Shown in pieces: positions 9,401 through 16,329 of a stretch of DNA of 20,846 nt. The stretch is from positions 1 to 20,846 of the forward strand of contig CALXVO010000010.1 in assembly GCA_944392065.1 (NCBI GenBank), given 5' to 3'. The position numbers were made by a program, and so were the translations under genes. The notes beneath the pieces are model-generated. The model had not been told where the DNA came from. It did not search any database and saw nothing but the letters and a program-made list of their open reading frames with translations. Position 1 is the first letter of the stretch; the number at the start of each line of letters is the position of its first letter. The stretch comes from an uncultured Clostridia bacterium. Its GTDB lineage: Bacteria; Bacillota; Clostridia; TANB77; CAG-508.

Positions 9401-10842
9401 TAATAAATTCATTTAAAAACGTTCTTCATATTAATAATATTTATTTAGATTCTAATTTCTTCGAAATCGGTGGAGATTCTCTATCAGCTGCAAGATTAGT
9501 TGCCGATTTGCAAAGTAATAACGTATACGTTTCTTATGGAGATATTTTTAAATATCCAACACCTAGAGAAATATATAACCATGTATACTTGAACCATATT
9601 AATAATGTAATGTCCGGAAGAATGGTAAATGATATTGATTTTGCTCGTATAGATAAATTATTACAAGATAGATGTTATCATAATGAAAACATTGATTTGT
9701 ATGACCATATCGGAAACGTATTATTAACTGGCGTAACAGGATTCTTAGGAGTACATACTTTAAAAGAATTAGTATATAATCCTAAAGTGGACAAAATATA
9801 TTGCTTGGTAAGAAAGAAAAATGAACTTGCTTCTGATGTAAGATTTAAAAAACAGCTAAATTTCTTTTTTGATAATGAAATTGTAGAACAAATTATGAAG
9901 AAAACTTATGTGGTTAATGGCGATATTACTGATGAAGCTCTTTTTGCTGAAAATTTTGATGATAAAATAGATGTTGTAATTAATTCTGCTGCTAGGGTTA
10001 AACATTATGGAGATTATAACAAATTTTATGATGTAAATGTCCTAGGCGTAAAAAATATAATATCATACTGTTTAAAAAATAATGTTAAGTTAATTCATAT
10101 TTCTACACTTAGCGTATCAGGTAATATAATCGAGTCTGGTCAAACCATGCAACAAAGCGTTAAGGATGAATTTTTTGATGAGAGTAAACTTTATATTGAG
10201 CAAAATATTGATAATGTATATGTTAATACAAAGTTTGCAGCAGAAGTTGAAATACTAAATTCTATTATTGATAATAATTTAGATGCTAAAATAATTAGAC
10301 TTGGAAATTTGACAGGAAGATTATCTGATGGTAAATTTCAGCCTAATGTAGAAGATAATGCTTTTTCTAATAGAATAAAATCATTGATATCAATTAAAGC
10401 AATGCCTGCTAAAATGTATGAGAAATATATTGAAATGACTCCAATAGATGTTGTTTCAAATGCAATAAATAAAATAATGGAAATTTCAAATAGTAATATT
10501 GTTTATCATTTATTTAATCATAATCATATTCCTATGAAAGATTTCTTAAATATTTTAAGTTCTTTTGGAGTACAGGTAGAGATATTATCTCAAGATGAGT
10601 TTAAAGCACTATTACATGAATATATGAAAGATGAAGATAAAATTAAACTTATTGAAGGAATAATTCCAGATATTGCAGAAGACGGTTCTTTAGACTATAA
10701 TGATAATATAGTTACAAAATCAGATATTTCAATAAAAATATTGGATAAAGTTAATTTTACCTGGCCTATACTTGGCAGAGAATATATTTTAAAGTATCTA
10801 CTATATTTACAAAAAATTAATTTTATCGATTTACCCAAATAA
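3484..10842 (+). CDS. Two-module nonribosomal peptide synthetase, C-A-T-C-A-T-R
   Basis: A 2452-aa assembly line that should join two amino acids and release the product by NAD(P)H reduction. Domains in order: C1 (about 1-430, active-site HHLVSD at 132-137); A1 (about 450-940, TSGTTGKPKG from 590, YGPTE, TGDL, IRGYRIEL, C-terminal YKVD lysine); T1 (phosphopantetheine serine S979 in GLDSL); C2 (about 1025-1440, HHIIFDG with H1153, H1154, D1158); A2 (about 1460-1950, TSGSTGLPKG from 1614); T2 (S1999 in GGDSL); reductase R (about 2075-2452, GVTGFLG 2083-2089, catalytic T2208, Y2246 and K2250). All catalytic residues I can place are present. A C domain in the first module usually means the first residue is N-acylated. 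Hand-read specificity codes are about DLFCLGSSFK (A1, unassigned) and DIFFYGAVIK (A2, branched-chain hydrophobic is plausible). The architecture matches gut-clostridial synthetases for dipeptide aldehydes and derived pyrazinones. No phosphopantetheinyl transferase, thioesterase or exporter is in the window. Confidence 0.93.
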   Translation: MKEQYGLTIPQNNIWLVENFYDDKSINILAGSLTIKHGFNVDIAKKTINKFFELNDATRLKFVKNGGNLYQYVEDYKPFDVMVRDISQLTDDEIMDLKKEIISEPLDISKNPFNFIILDRKDGCGELFLKCHHLVSDAWSVSKMGTALANIYEKLLSNDNNFEMSPSYIDFIEDEQNYIDSDKYFKDEQFWKDYLSDFMEPVYLKSKENLSTKANRYHQVLDTSLTKKINEFCKENHLSLYSVFLSAIYIYVHRITESNDIIIGTPVLNRSNFIQKQIQGMFVATVPVRLKFDNDTNFIDFCKSTALNSMQIFKHQRFPYSKIMKDSSKINNNENLFNIAFSYQNARAQIDLSKYNIDWFFSGKIQEEIEFHLLDLNDSGNLEFNIDYLVDVFDEQEIKLIYQRLLTIINDGIENNSTISQVKIMTDDEYNLITKTFNNTIVPYESDKTIVEIFDSVVKSTSDSTALIFDNQSMTYKELDEKSNKVANYLIDIGISLGDRVGVYIDKSFELIIAILGILKCGACYVPLDDNYSNERKEYILNESNVKICICDDKSKINCKAVNINNINSDSTPVILTSITSTAPVCILYTSGTTGKPKGVEIINRNIIKLVRNITYMDFPQEARILQVASTVFDLSIFEFWASLLNGKALCLITKDNLLNFKYLKSYIDSNNINIMCVTSVLFNQIVSNHIDVFENIKQILTGGDKISVEHVRLLKNSYPNIKVYNSYGPTECTSFCTMHEIKDLDNKFIPIGKPISNSSCYVLNSNNNIVPLFCVGELAIGGDGVSNGYINDSERTNKNFILNSFTNEFIGKTIYKTGDLVSLHPDGNIEFIGRVDNQIKIRGYRIELDEIKSAVLKFPDIENCAVIVKEDSFNKSNKHLLLYFVAKNKVDISLLKKYLNKELQSYMIPSGIMQLDKLPMNSNYKVDTSKLPDIALSNRTILKPNTQIENDIYNFIKKLLKIDNFSIDDNLFSIGLDSLFAIELSNYISEKYNVNIYTKNILENNTILNLEEYINNYESVDEIAATTIDYITSGEKSIYLEWLKNPSNTLYNAPFELKLQKEIDIDHLKKCILQTIHNNKNMCAEFSLENNVIKKDYNLEQEYNIPVKIVTYEDYLQIKRDFVKPFNLNHSPLFKIGIYVTPDNIYLLFDIHHIIFDGSSFIIFMKELSDRYNNIIVKEKNICFKENSTSDKFYDDAKKFYLDEFAGDLPINELPYDKPRAKERTFNGESISTTINSTLSESINSFLKLHSITLNTFFQSVFSILLSKYTFSEDLIYGIAYSGRDNKAVENEIGMFVKTIPYRVNIDWDDNILDFINSMQKRTIDYIYYSDYSYESLLKDLNFNRVSNRNPLFDVMFVCQSLHISEFNFGNTIATFSAIQRNTSKFDFTLEVIPNSKTIDVNLEFNVDLFKIDSMRNLLNHFISIANEILIKSNLKLKDIDMILPEEKALIMGKFNDNKTIYPKKTVCELFEEQVIKHPDKKAVVFGNNYLTYSELNEKANKIARFLISKGLKQKQVVAIMIDKSLEYMPAAIAILKCGATYTPIINDLPDERAKYMIENANSAFVLTTKQFFRNITDTPTIFIDDEENYNSLDSSNLNLNYNINDLLHIIYTSGSTGLPKGNMIKNRGMVRLLLDTNYVNYSDEDIMVTSASLTFDISGFELWGAMLYGMTLHILTKEQIMDIKYYSNYLLENHITTTFLATPIFHLMVEEDVNMFKNMKSIYVGGETLLPKYTNMLFSANPNVKVYNAYGPAEITVICCAMLINRMYESYEDIPLGKIVSNNTVYVLDKCQKLCPVNIPGELYVFGDGLGLGYVNRDDLTKEKFTYVSGFDGLSYRSGDLTKWNKDGEIRFIGRIDTQVKIRGQRIELSEIQGKILEIPDIKEAIAIVTEFNNNKYIIAYYTANDDTSPEDINQYLNKYLPDYMIPYRIVHLDNMPYTHNGKIDRRKLPKIEFTEKHSDSEELNHEEELIINSFKNVLHINNIYLDSNFFEIGGDSLSAARLVADLQSNNVYVSYGDIFKYPTPREIYNHVYLNHINNVMSGRMVNDIDFARIDKLLQDRCYHNENIDLYDHIGNVLLTGVTGFLGVHTLKELVYNPKVDKIYCLVRKKNELASDVRFKKQLNFFFDNEIVEQIMKKTYVVNGDITDEALFAENFDDKIDVVINSAARVKHYGDYNKFYDVNVLGVKNIISYCLKNNVKLIHISTLSVSGNIIESGQTMQQSVKDEFFDESKLYIEQNIDNVYVNTKFAAEVEILNSIIDNNLDAKIIRLGNLTGRLSDGKFQPNVEDNAFSNRIKSLISIKAMPAKMYEKYIEMTPIDVVSNAINKIMEISNSNIVYHLFNHNHIPMKDFLNILSSFGVQVEILSQDEFKALLHEYMKDEDKIKLIEGIIPDIAEDGSLDYNDNIVTKSDISIKILDKVNFTWPILGREYILKYLLYLQKINFIDLPK

Positions 10843-10879
10843 TAATAAATTTGGCTATTCGCAAAGGAGGAAATAGTAA

Positions 10880-12694
10880 ATGGATAAATATGTTAATTTG
10901 TTATTATTTATAACATTGATAGCAACATTATCATTAGCATTTTTTACTACAAGGAAAAAAGGTAATTCATTGTATGGTTTGTTTAGAATATTATTCTTAT
11001 TACTATCTTTACATGTTTTTGCTTTAATACTATTGTTCTATTTGAAAGATTATGGGGTTTTTGAAGAAAATTTGCTATATATTGATGGTTTGAGTTATAT
11101 ATCAACATGTAATTTGCCTATAGTACTATATTTTATTGCTTTAAAATATGAAAACAAAGATGTAAATTTAAAGAAATATTGGTATTTATTTATTATTCCT
11201 ACTCTTACCATAATAGTCATTTATACCAATAATTTTCATAATTTATTTTGCAAAAATTATTCGATCAATGTTTCAGATGTAGAACTAGGGCCATACTTTT
11301 ATATACATATGATATATACTTATACATTGTTAGCTATAGGTTTTATTAAAATTATTATAACTTCCATTAAAAAGGCTGGTTTTTTATCTTTTGGCACAAT
11401 ACTTATCATATTGGGAGCATCTGCTCCCTTAATAACTAATTTACTCGCATCTTTACAGATTATGTCAATGGATACATATGTTACACCTATAATGTTTCTA
11501 ATAACAGCAATTTGTTTTTATATATCTATATTTAAGCTAAATTCATTCGATGCTGTCCCAATTGCTTTAAAGAATGTAGTAAATATAATGACAGATGCAT
11601 TTATAGTTGTGGAAAAAGATGGGAAAATATCATATGCGAATAAAAGTTTTTCAGAGTTTTTAACACCATTAACTAAAATTAAAGTTAATGATAATTTGTT
11701 TAATGACTTTAATATTAAAAATAATGTCCATTATCAAAGGTTAATCAAGGCCATAGAAATTTCTGAGAGAAAAAATATTCTAGTAAAAAGGAATTGGAAA
11801 ATTGACACTTCTAAAAGCAAAAAATTTTTTGAAATAGATATTCAACCAATAAATTCCTCAGGTAAAAATGACTTAGTAATAGGTTTTTTAATTGTCTTTA
11901 AGGATATAACTCAACATATTATGGACATAGAAACAATCCAGTCAAATCAAAGCTTACTTATGGAAAGAGAACGTTTAGCTTCACTTGGACAATTAATTGG
12001 TGGAATTGCTCACAACTTAAAAACACCTATCATGTCCATTTCTGGAGCTTCTGAAGGATTAAATGATTTAATAAAAGAATATGATGAATCCATAGGAGAT
12101 CCTGAAGTAACAAATGAAGACCATCATGCTATTGCAAAAGACATGTCTGAATGGGTTGCTAAGATTAAGTCTTATTCGGAATATATGTCTGATGTTATTA
12201 CTGCTGTTAAAGGCCAAGCTGTAACATTGTCAGAAAATGATGCAACTTCTTTCGATATTGATGAACTTGTAAAAAGAGTAAACATTTTAATGAAACATGA
12301 ACTTAAAAATGCTTTAATAACTTTAAATGTTAAAATTAATACAGATAAAAATACTACTCTTAACGGCGATATTACAAGTTTGGTACAAGTTATAAATAAT
12401 ATGATTTCAAATAGTATACAAGCATATAATGGTGAACCAAATAAAACAATTGATTTAGTTGTTGATAAGCAGAATAATAATATAGTAATATCAATTCAAG
12501 ATTATGGCTCTGGATTACCAAAATCCGTTCAGGATAAATTGTTTAAAGAAATGATAACAACAAAAGGAAAAAATGGAACTGGACTTGGATTATTTATGTC
12601 TTATTCTACTATAAGGGCACATTTTAATGGTGATATTACTTTTGAAACTGAAGAAAATAGAGGAACTACATTTCATATTATAATTCCTATTTAG
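10880..12694 (+). CDS. Sensor histidine kinase with N-terminal 7-TM region and PAS domain
   Basis: This membrane sensor kinase should autophosphorylate on histidine and pass the phosphate to a response regulator. About seven hydrophobic segments occupy residues 1-220, and the block YWYLFIIPTLTIIVIYTN resembles the HisK_N 7-TM input region. A PAS-like domain (about 228-345) follows, then a HisKA helix pair with phospho-acceptor H378 in GGIAHNLKTP, then the ATPase domain with N-box NNMISNS (N511), DYGSGLP and GTGLGLFMS. The H-box lacks the common glutamate after His (HNLKTP rather than HELRTP). AAGGAGG (10864-10870) lies before the ATG, and only 37 bp separate it from the NRPS stop with no terminator between, so the two should form one operon. 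The ligand is unknown. Being co-transcribed with the NRPS suggests that it may sense the NRPS product or a related cue, which is inference. Confidence 0.92.
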   Translation: MDKYVNLLLFITLIATLSLAFFTTRKKGNSLYGLFRILFLLLSLHVFALILLFYLKDYGVFEENLLYIDGLSYISTCNLPIVLYFIALKYENKDVNLKKYWYLFIIPTLTIIVIYTNNFHNLFCKNYSINVSDVELGPYFYIHMIYTYTLLAIGFIKIIITSIKKAGFLSFGTILIILGASAPLITNLLASLQIMSMDTYVTPIMFLITAICFYISIFKLNSFDAVPIALKNVVNIMTDAFIVVEKDGKISYANKSFSEFLTPLTKIKVNDNLFNDFNIKNNVHYQRLIKAIEISERKNILVKRNWKIDTSKSKKFFEIDIQPINSSGKNDLVIGFLIVFKDITQHIMDIETIQSNQSLLMERERLASLGQLIGGIAHNLKTPIMSISGASEGLNDLIKEYDESIGDPEVTNEDHHAIAKDMSEWVAKIKSYSEYMSDVITAVKGQAVTLSENDATSFDIDELVKRVNILMKHELKNALITLNVKINTDKNTTLNGDITSLVQVINNMISNSIQAYNGEPNKTIDLVVDKQNNNIVISIQDYGSGLPKSVQDKLFKEMITTKGKNGTGLGLFMSYSTIRAHFNGDITFETEENRGTTFHIIIPI

Positions 12695-12709
12695 TAATTA
12701 ATATTTTAG

Positions 12710-12759
12710 AAAAAAGAAAAGCTTTTTGCATCACATATGCGGAAAAGCTTTTCTTTTTT
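12710..12759 (+). terminator. Terminator after the NRPS-kinase operon
   Basis: A 17-bp stem (AAAAAAGAAAAGCTTTT with its complement ending at 12759), extended by a few imperfect inner pairs, is followed directly by T's contained in the right arm. It lies 16 bp after the kinase stop and should separate the NRPS-kinase transcript from the response regulator gene. Confidence 0.8.
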
Positions 12760-12922
12760 AGTATTAGCGAGAAAATTTGCACTTGTCATGTTTTATTTTA
12801 TTATACATTTAAATTTTTTTGATAATCCTTTTAGCCAAAGTTAAATTTAACCATTTTAGATTTTTTTCTTTAAACCATCTTGATTTTTTATAAAACTCTT
12901 AATATAATTAGTGTATGTTAAT

Positions 12923-12931
12923 TGCTATAAT
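12923..12931 (+). promoter_or_regulatory. Extended -10 promoter for the HD-GYP regulator
   Basis: TGCTATAAT is a perfect extended -10 element. No good -35 hexamer lies 17 bp upstream, which extended -10 promoters tolerate. The leader to the ATG at 12995 would be about 57 nt. The rest of the 235-bp gap after the terminator is A/T-rich with no gene; it contains a 12-bp palindrome, GTTAAATTTAAC (12840-12851). Confidence 0.5.
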
Positions 12932-12994
12932 GAATAATATTATAACAGTTATTTTCCAAAATAAACTTGCTAATGGAAAGGGATGATTGTTAGT

Positions 12995-14050
12995 ATGAGA
13001 AAAAATGAATATGTAGCTCAATCAAATGGCTATAAAATTATAGCTGTTGATGACGAAGAAGGAATCGTAGATTCACTATCAATCTTCTTAAAAAGGTCTG
13101 GTTATGAATTTACAGGAGTAACAGATCCGATGGAAGCAATTGAAAAAGTTAGAAACGAACATTTTGATTTAATGGTTTTAGACTTTATCATGGAACCAAT
13201 ACATGGTGACCAAGTTGTTGAAGAAATCCGTAAGTTTGACAAAGAATTATATATCCTTTTACTTACTGGGCATAAAGACTTAGCTCCACCGCTTGATACT
13301 ATTAGAAGATTAGATATTCAGGGATATTGTGAAAAAAGCGATAAATTTGATCAATTATTACTTTTGATAGAATCTGGAATCAAATCTATTAAACAAATGA
13401 ATGAAATAAAAAGAATAAACCAAGAACTTTCTAATACATATGAGAAATTAGAAAAAGCTTATCTAGAAAGCATTCAAACTCTTAGGTATACTGTTGAAGC
13501 AAAAGACCCATATACTAGAGGGCACTCCGATAGAGTATCTGAATATTCAGTATTAATCGGAGAAAAACTAGGCTTATCTGAAGAAGATATAAAAACTTTA
13601 AGAGTAGGTGGTTTGTTTCATGATATTGGAAAAATAGGTATCCCTGATAGTATATTATTAAAAGACGCAAAACTTACAGATGACGAATATTCTGAAATTA
13701 AAAACCATCCTTCAATTGGTGCTCATATATTATGTAATGCAGAAGTTTTTAAAGATATTATTCCAATTGTAAAGCATCATCATGAGAGATATGATGGAAG
13801 AGGTTATCCTGGTATGTTAAAAGGTGAAGATATTCCATATTTGGCTAGAATTGCAGCTGTAGCAGATAGTTTTGATGCAATGACATCGAAAAGAACATAT
13901 CGTAATTCTTTACCAATTGATATAGTTCGCGAGGAAATTGAAAAGAACTTAGGAACACAATTTGATCCAGAAATAGGAAAAGTATTTTTGGATATTATAG
14001 ATAACGAATATGATAAGATTGAAGAAATACAGGAAAAATATCCTGCTTAA
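12995..14050 (+). CDS. Response regulator with HD-GYP (c-di-GMP phosphodiesterase) output
   Basis: The protein has an N-terminal receiver domain (about 12-130) with the acidic pair in AVDDEE, phospho-acceptor D63 in VLDFIMEP, LLLTGH and the conserved lysine in YCEKSD. A coiled-coil-like linker follows, then a full HD-GYP domain (about 160-340) with H209-D210 in HDIGKIGIP and HHHERYDGRGYP (G270-Y271-P272). Complete HD-GYP domains hydrolyse cyclic-di-GMP, so phosphorylation should change second-messenger level rather than transcription directly. I chose the ATG at 12995 because GGAAAGGG (12975-12982) abuts an earlier in-frame ATG at 12983 and could not serve it; using that ATG adds 4 residues. 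The gene follows the kinase gene and is the obvious partner, although it has its own promoter after a terminator. Its stop lies at the edge of the 37-bp palindrome shared with tex. Confidence 0.9.
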   Translation: MRKNEYVAQSNGYKIIAVDDEEGIVDSLSIFLKRSGYEFTGVTDPMEAIEKVRNEHFDLMVLDFIMEPIHGDQVVEEIRKFDKELYILLLTGHKDLAPPLDTIRRLDIQGYCEKSDKFDQLLLLIESGIKSIKQMNEIKRINQELSNTYEKLEKAYLESIQTLRYTVEAKDPYTRGHSDRVSEYSVLIGEKLGLSEEDIKTLRVGGLFHDIGKIGIPDSILLKDAKLTDDEYSEIKNHPSIGAHILCNAEVFKDIIPIVKHHHERYDGRGYPGMLKGEDIPYLARIAAVADSFDAMTSKRTYRNSLPIDIVREEIEKNLGTQFDPEIGKVFLDIIDNEYDKIEEIQEKYPA

Positions 14051-14125
14051 AAAGTGAGAAATTAGGGACAGACCCCTTTTTCCCATTATGGGAAAAAGGG
14101 GTCTGTCCCTAATTTCTCACTTTTT
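14049..14125. repeat. Perfect 37-bp inverted repeat between convergent genes (terminator)
   Basis: Arms 14049-14085 and 14089-14125 are perfectly complementary with a 3-nt loop. A-runs begin and T-runs end the structure on both strands, so it can terminate both convergent genes. Its outer part (AAGTGAGAAATT, then GGGACAGACCCC) matches the repeat at 65-97. The TAA of the HD-GYP gene (14048-14050) and the TAA of tex (14127-14125) overlap its two ends. Confidence 0.9.
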
Positions 14126-16311
14126 TAAATTTTCATGCTTAGTTTTACTTTTTGTCTTTCTTGGTCAATACCTATAACCTTAACTTTAACAATATCTCCC
14201 ACTGAAACCACATCGGATGGATTTTTTACGTAGCTATTACTCATTTCAGAAATGTGTACTAATCCATCATGTTTTACACCAACATCTACAAATGCTCCAA
14301 AATCTGTTACATTTCTTACTGTTCCTGTAAGAATTTGTCCTTCTCTTAAATCTTCGAATTTTAGTACATCTGCTCTTAATACTGGCTTTGGCATTTCTTC
14401 TCTTGGGTCTCTACCTGGTTTTGAAAGCTCATCTATTATGTCTTTTAAAGTCATCTCCCCTACACCTAATTCTTTAGCTGTTTCTTCTACTTTAATTTGT
14501 GCCAATTTTTCTTTTATTTCTTTTAGTTTATCTTTATCTGTTAGATCTTCTTTTTGATATTCTATTTTATTTAATAACTTTTCTGCGATTTCATAACTTT
14601 CTGGATGAACCGCTGTTACTTCTAGTGGATTTTTTCCATCAAAAATACGAATGAATCCTGCACATTGTTCAAAGGCTGCTTTTCCAAGCTTAGGAACTTT
14701 TAATAATTCTTTTCTCTCTTTTATTTTTCCATTTTCATCTCTATATTTTACAATATTATTGGCAATTGTTTTATTAATTCCAGAAATATATTGTAATAGG
14801 GATGGCGTTGCTGTGTTGACATCTACTCCAACTTTATTTACGGCATCTTCTACTACTCCTGTTAAGCTTTCGGAAAGTTTCTTTTGGTCTACATCATGTT
14901 GATATTGTCCTACGCCAATGGATTTTGGGTCTATTTTTACAAGTTCTGCTAATGGATCTTGTAATCTTCTTGCTATTGAAATAGCTCCCCTTAACGAAAC
15001 ATTGATATCTGGGTATTCTTCTGTTGCAAGTTTTGATGCAGAATACACCGATGCCCCTGCTTCTGATACAATTGCATAATGTACGTCTTTCCCTAATTCT
15101 TCTTTTGCTCTTTTTATGACATCTGCTACAAATATTTCCGACTCTCTTGATGCTGTTCCATTTCCTATTGCGAACATATTGACATCATATTTTTTTATTA
15201 AATTAAGTAACGTTTTTGCAGAATTTTCTACATCATTTTGTGGTTCCGTTGGGTAAATCGTAGTTGTTTCTAGTACTTTTCCAGTCTCGTCAATAACAGC
15301 TATTTTGCATCCTGTTCTGTAGGCTGGGTCAAAACCAATTACGGTTAAATTTTTAATTGGTGCTCCTAATAGTAATTGTTTCGCATTTTTTCCAAATACT
15401 TTTATGGCTTTTTCTTCTGCCTTTTCTGTTAAATTGGAACGTATTTCTCTATCAATAGATGGTTCTATTAATCGTTTCCAACTATCTTCTATTGTGTTTT
15501 TCAAATATTCTTCAAACTGAGTATGTCCTATTATAATATCACGTTCCATGTAAGCTAAAATTTTATCTTCTGGCTTATCTATTTTTACTTTTAAAAAGTC
15601 TTCTTTTTCTCCTCTATTAATTGCTAAAATTCTATGACTTGGAAGTCTATTTACACTTTCGTTAAACTCATAATACATATCATAACTTGATTTTTCTTCT
15701 GGTTTGGTAGCTTTAACATTAATAACTGCTTCTCGATAACAAATTCCTTTTATTTTCTTTCTATATTTTGGATTATCTGATATATTCTCAGCAATGATAT
15801 CTAATGCTCCTTGAATAGCTTCTTCTACATTTGCAACGATTTTATCTTTTGGAGCGTCCTTTTCCACAGTATCCACATTTACAAATGCTTTTGCTATTTC
15901 TTCAATTGGTTTTGTCTCTTTTTGCTCCATAATAATATTAGCTAGTGGCTCTAATCCTTTTGCTTTAGCAACAGTTGCTCTTGTTTTCTTTTTTGGTTTA
16001 TATGGTCTGTAAATATCTTCTACCTCTGCAAGTGTTTTAGCCTCTTCAATGGATTTTGTTATTTCTTCTGTTAGCTTACCTTGCTCTTCGATTGATTTTA
16101 AAACTTCTTCTTTTCTTTTTTCTAAATTTCTTAAATAGGTGAGTCTTTCTCCTAAGTCTCTTAATATTTCATCAGAAAGACCTCCTGTCACTTCTTTTCG
16201 ATAACGTGCAATAAAAGGAATAGTATTTCCTTCATCAATTAGCTTTATTGCTGCATCTACTTGGCTTTCTTTTACATTTAATTCCTCTGCAATAATTTTT
16301 GAAATTTCCAT
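14125..16311 (-). CDS. tex: Tex family RNA-binding protein (YqgF-HhH-S1)
   Basis: A 728-aa protein of the usual Tex length, a conserved nucleic-acid-binding factor linked to transcription. The N-terminal helical domain carries the hallmark TIPFIARYRKE and EDIYRPYKPKKKTRA segments. A YqgF/RNase H-like domain (starting near VIGFDPAYRTGCKIAV, about 325) follows. Next are tandem helix-hairpin-helix motifs (about 490-560, LLQYISGINKTIANNIVKYR) and a C-terminal S1 domain (about 652-725, TDFGAFVDVGVKHDGLVHIS). A GGAAGG site precedes the ATG. It lies 18 bp after the GNAT gene on the same strand, so the two are probably one operon. It converges with the HD-GYP gene and shares its terminator. Its exact role in this organism is not readable from sequence. 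Confidence 0.95.
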   Translation of the reverse strand: MEISKIIAEELNVKESQVDAAIKLIDEGNTIPFIARYRKEVTGGLSDEILRDLGERLTYLRNLEKRKEEVLKSIEEQGKLTEEITKSIEEAKTLAEVEDIYRPYKPKKKTRATVAKAKGLEPLANIIMEQKETKPIEEIAKAFVNVDTVEKDAPKDKIVANVEEAIQGALDIIAENISDNPKYRKKIKGICYREAVINVKATKPEEKSSYDMYYEFNESVNRLPSHRILAINRGEKEDFLKVKIDKPEDKILAYMERDIIIGHTQFEEYLKNTIEDSWKRLIEPSIDREIRSNLTEKAEEKAIKVFGKNAKQLLLGAPIKNLTVIGFDPAYRTGCKIAVIDETGKVLETTTIYPTEPQNDVENSAKTLLNLIKKYDVNMFAIGNGTASRESEIFVADVIKRAKEELGKDVHYAIVSEAGASVYSASKLATEEYPDINVSLRGAISIARRLQDPLAELVKIDPKSIGVGQYQHDVDQKKLSESLTGVVEDAVNKVGVDVNTATPSLLQYISGINKTIANNIVKYRDENGKIKERKELLKVPKLGKAAFEQCAGFIRIFDGKNPLEVTAVHPESYEIAEKLLNKIEYQKEDLTDKDKLKEIKEKLAQIKVEETAKELGVGEMTLKDIIDELSKPGRDPREEMPKPVLRADVLKFEDLREGQILTGTVRNVTDFGAFVDVGVKHDGLVHISEMSNSYVKNPSDVVSVGDIVKVKVIGIDQERQKVKLSMKI

Positions 16312-16329
16312 TTTTCTTTCCTTCCTTTT

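Noticed and set aside
12840..12851. Palindrome GTTAAATTTAAC as an operator before the HD-GYP gene
   Set aside because: It is a short A/T-only palindrome apart from its ends, expected by chance in such sequence, and lies about 75 bp from the -10 element. It is mentioned only in passing.
12983..12994. Earlier ATG for the HD-GYP regulator
   Set aside because: GGAAAGGG directly abuts this ATG, leaving no spacing; the ATG 12 bp later has a usable spacing.
14252..14902. Plus-strand open frames within tex, and similar ones opposite the ligase, protease, ABC-F and CorA genes
   Set aside because: They are antisense shadows rich in Ser/Phe/Leu with no ribosome binding sites or family motifs.
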